DNA from: CAYXGZ01 sp964464755
Lineage (GTDB): Bacteria; Planctomycetota; MHYJ01; JACPRB01
Direction: 5' to 3'
Assembly: GCA_964464755.1 (NCBI GenBank)
Contig: CAYXGZ010000093.1
Location: 1 to 7,680, forward strand
DNA: 7,680 bases
Shown here: positions 5,649 through 7,680 of the stretch, piece by piece
Position numbering within the stretch: the first letter of the stretch is position 1
Layout: each line of letters begins with the position of its first letter
Program-made: the position numbers and the translations under genes
The notes under the pieces: model-generated
Databases searched by the model: none
Seen by the model: only the letters and a program-made list of their open reading frames with translations
Told to the model about the DNA's origin: nothing

Positions 5649-6855
5649 GCGTCCCCTCCCCCCAGCAGCTCGCGGGCCGCCGGGACGCGGACCCCGTCGA
5701 CGATCTGCCGGGCGAAGGCCGCGATGAGCATGAGCCGGGCCTGCTCGGCGCCCAGGCCGCGGGAGCGCAGGTAGAAGAGCGCCGCCTCGTCGAGCCGGCC
5801 GACCGTCGCGCCGTGGCGGCACTTGACGTCGTCGGCCAGGATCTCGAGCTGGGGCTTCGTGTGGATCAGCGCCTTGCGGGAGAGCAGGAGGTTGGCGTTG
5901 TGCTGGACCGCGTTGCTCCCCCTGGCGCCCTCGCGGACGACGACGCGGCCGTCGAAGACGCCGCGCGACTCGCCGTCCAGCACGCCCTTGTAGAGCTCGC
6001 GGCTCGTGGCGGAGGGGGCGGCGTGGTCGATCGTCGAGTGCGTGTCCGCGATCCGGCGACCGTCGAGCCGGTAGAGGCCGTCGAGGGAGAGGTCGGAGCC
6101 CTCGTCGAGGAGGACGCCGAGGTCGTGCCGGGAGAACCGGGCCCCGAGGGCGAAGGCCGAGTGCCGGAGCACCGCGCCCCGCCCGAGGTGGAAGTCCGAG
6201 CGGCCGACGTGGAAGGCGTCCGTCGAGTCGCGCTGGATGCGGACGTAGTCGAGCTCGGCGCCGGGCCCCACGTCGACGCGGGCGGCGACGTTGCCGAGGT
6301 AGACCGCGCCGGCCGGGCCCGCGTGGTCCTCGACGATCGCCGCGCAGGCGCCCTCGCCGAGCGAGACCTCGATCCGCGGGTGCGACATCCGCGGCGTGGA
6401 CGACGGCGTCGACAGGAAGAGCAGGTGCAGCGGGTCCTTCGCGGTCACCCCGGGGCCGACGCGGACGAGCGCGCCGTCCGTCGAGAACGCGGAGTTGAGC
6501 GCGGCGAAGCCGGCGGCCTCGCCGGAGGGCTCGCGGCCGGCGAGCGATTCGACGGCGACGTCGCGGGGCAGCGTGGAGAGGGACGGCGCGTAGCGCCCGT
6601 CGACGAAGACGGCCTGCGAGGCCTGGAGCGGCCCGCGGGCGAGCGCGGCGACCGACGCCGGGTCGCCCGGCGCCGAGGCGGCGAAGGCCGTCTCCTCGAG
6701 CGCCGTGGTGTCCGTGAAGCGCCAGGACTCGTCGTCCGCGGCCGGGAAGTCGAAGCGGGCCATCGCGGCGCGGCGCCGCTCGGCGGAGCCGGGGAGGGAG
6801 CGGGCCGCGCGGTCGAATTCCGCGAGGATCCGGTCCCGGGCCGCCGAGGTCGCGT

Positions 6856-6859
<4 letters not shown>
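5645..6859 (-). CDS. sufD: SufD subunit of the SufBCD cluster assembly complex
   Basis: SufD pairs with SufB to form the cluster-building core, which SufC ATPase drives. The 404-residue protein has a helical N-terminal part with DESWRFTDTTALEE at 43-56, then the beta-helix core and the family signature near the C-terminus. There, HTKPQLEILADDVKCRHGA (about 333-351) includes C347 and H349; the His corresponds to the SufD residue implicated in cluster formation. It is followed by LDEAALFYLRSRGL and an EQARLMLIAAFA helix, which is the SufC-binding end of the family. The start ATG overlaps the sufC stop as ATGA; the upstream GGCGGTGG is a weak ribosome site, so coupling is likely. Length is close to the usual 400-430 residues. 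Confidence 0.95.
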
Positions 6860-7616
<757 letters not shown>

Positions 7617-7617
<1 letters not shown>

Positions 7618-7680
7618 TAGCCGACGCTCCCTTCGAGGCTGACGTTCATGAGCTTCTGGGCCTCCACGGCGAACTCCATG
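7617..7680 (-). CDS. sufB: SufB, C-terminal tail only (5' part outside the window)
   Basis: The last 20 codons before a TAA read MEFAVEAQKLMNVSLEGSVG. The pattern matches the end of SufB, which typically finishes with a helix of Ala, Val, Glu and Leu residues and the tail EGSVG. Its position immediately before sufC, sharing one base with it, agrees. SufB is the scaffold subunit on which the cluster is built; its catalytic cysteine lies outside this window. Confidence 0.85.

Noticed and set aside
4533..5774. Long + strand open frame opposite sufS
   Set aside because: Same antisense artefact of GC-rich codons. sufS on the minus strand has every catalytic motif and its own ribosome site.
4398..5822. 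Extended sufS start at 5822
   Set aside because: It would overlap sufD by over 170 nt with an unfamiliar Arg/Gly-rich N-terminus. The GTG at 5648 with GGAGG and a GTGA overlap fits the family length.

Overview
This is a GC-rich window (roughly 70% G+C by eye). It is almost wholly coding, and every real gene lies on the minus strand. It covers the 3' tail of sufB and then, in transcription order, sufC, sufD, sufS, sufU, a BrxA/BrxB-type (DUF1094) thiol protein, sufT, a second (NifS/IscS-type) cysteine desulfurase, an A-type (HesB/IscA-like) carrier, a one-domain Nfu (NifU C-terminal) protein, and the first two thirds of a short-form thiC that runs off the left edge. The window is one long iron-sulfur cluster biogenesis operon followed by a gene for an Fe-S enzyme. 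No stretch of 300 bases lacks a gene. I see no tRNA, rRNA, CRISPR array, mobile element or convincing terminator. The operon promoter must lie to the right of the window.

Organism: high GC, SufU rather than SufE, a bacilliredoxin-family protein, SufT and an N-terminally short ThiC suggest a non-model, probably soil or sediment, bacterium such as an Acidobacteriota- or Myxococcota-like lineage. This is a weak inference with no marker gene behind it. The genetic code looks standard: UGA ends sufC, sufD, sufS and the nifS-type gene, and tryptophans are encoded by UGG.

Layout: the right part (sufB to sufT) is extremely tight, with ATGA, GTGA and TAATG overlaps or gaps of only a few bases, so translation is probably coupled. 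The left part (second desulfurase, A-type carrier, Nfu, thiC) is looser, with gaps of 54, 39 and 33 nt. Functionally, SufS and SufU mobilise sulfur, SufBCD assembles the cluster, and SufT, the A-type carrier and Nfu mature or deliver clusters. ThiC, which carries a [4Fe-4S] cluster, would be a client.

Most notable point: the Nfu gene has an in-frame TGA exactly where the second cysteine of the cluster-binding CXXC motif should be (C-S-G-TGA). The frame then continues with a typical Nfu C-terminus to a second TGA. Immediately after the first TGA is an inverted repeat (11-nt arms, 9 of 11 positions paired, 10-nt loop starting with G) in the place and shape of a bacterial SECIS element. The simplest reading is a selenoprotein Nfu with a CXXU motif, which would put selenium at an iron-sulfur cluster ligand site. 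A nonsense mutation or sequence error is the alternative.
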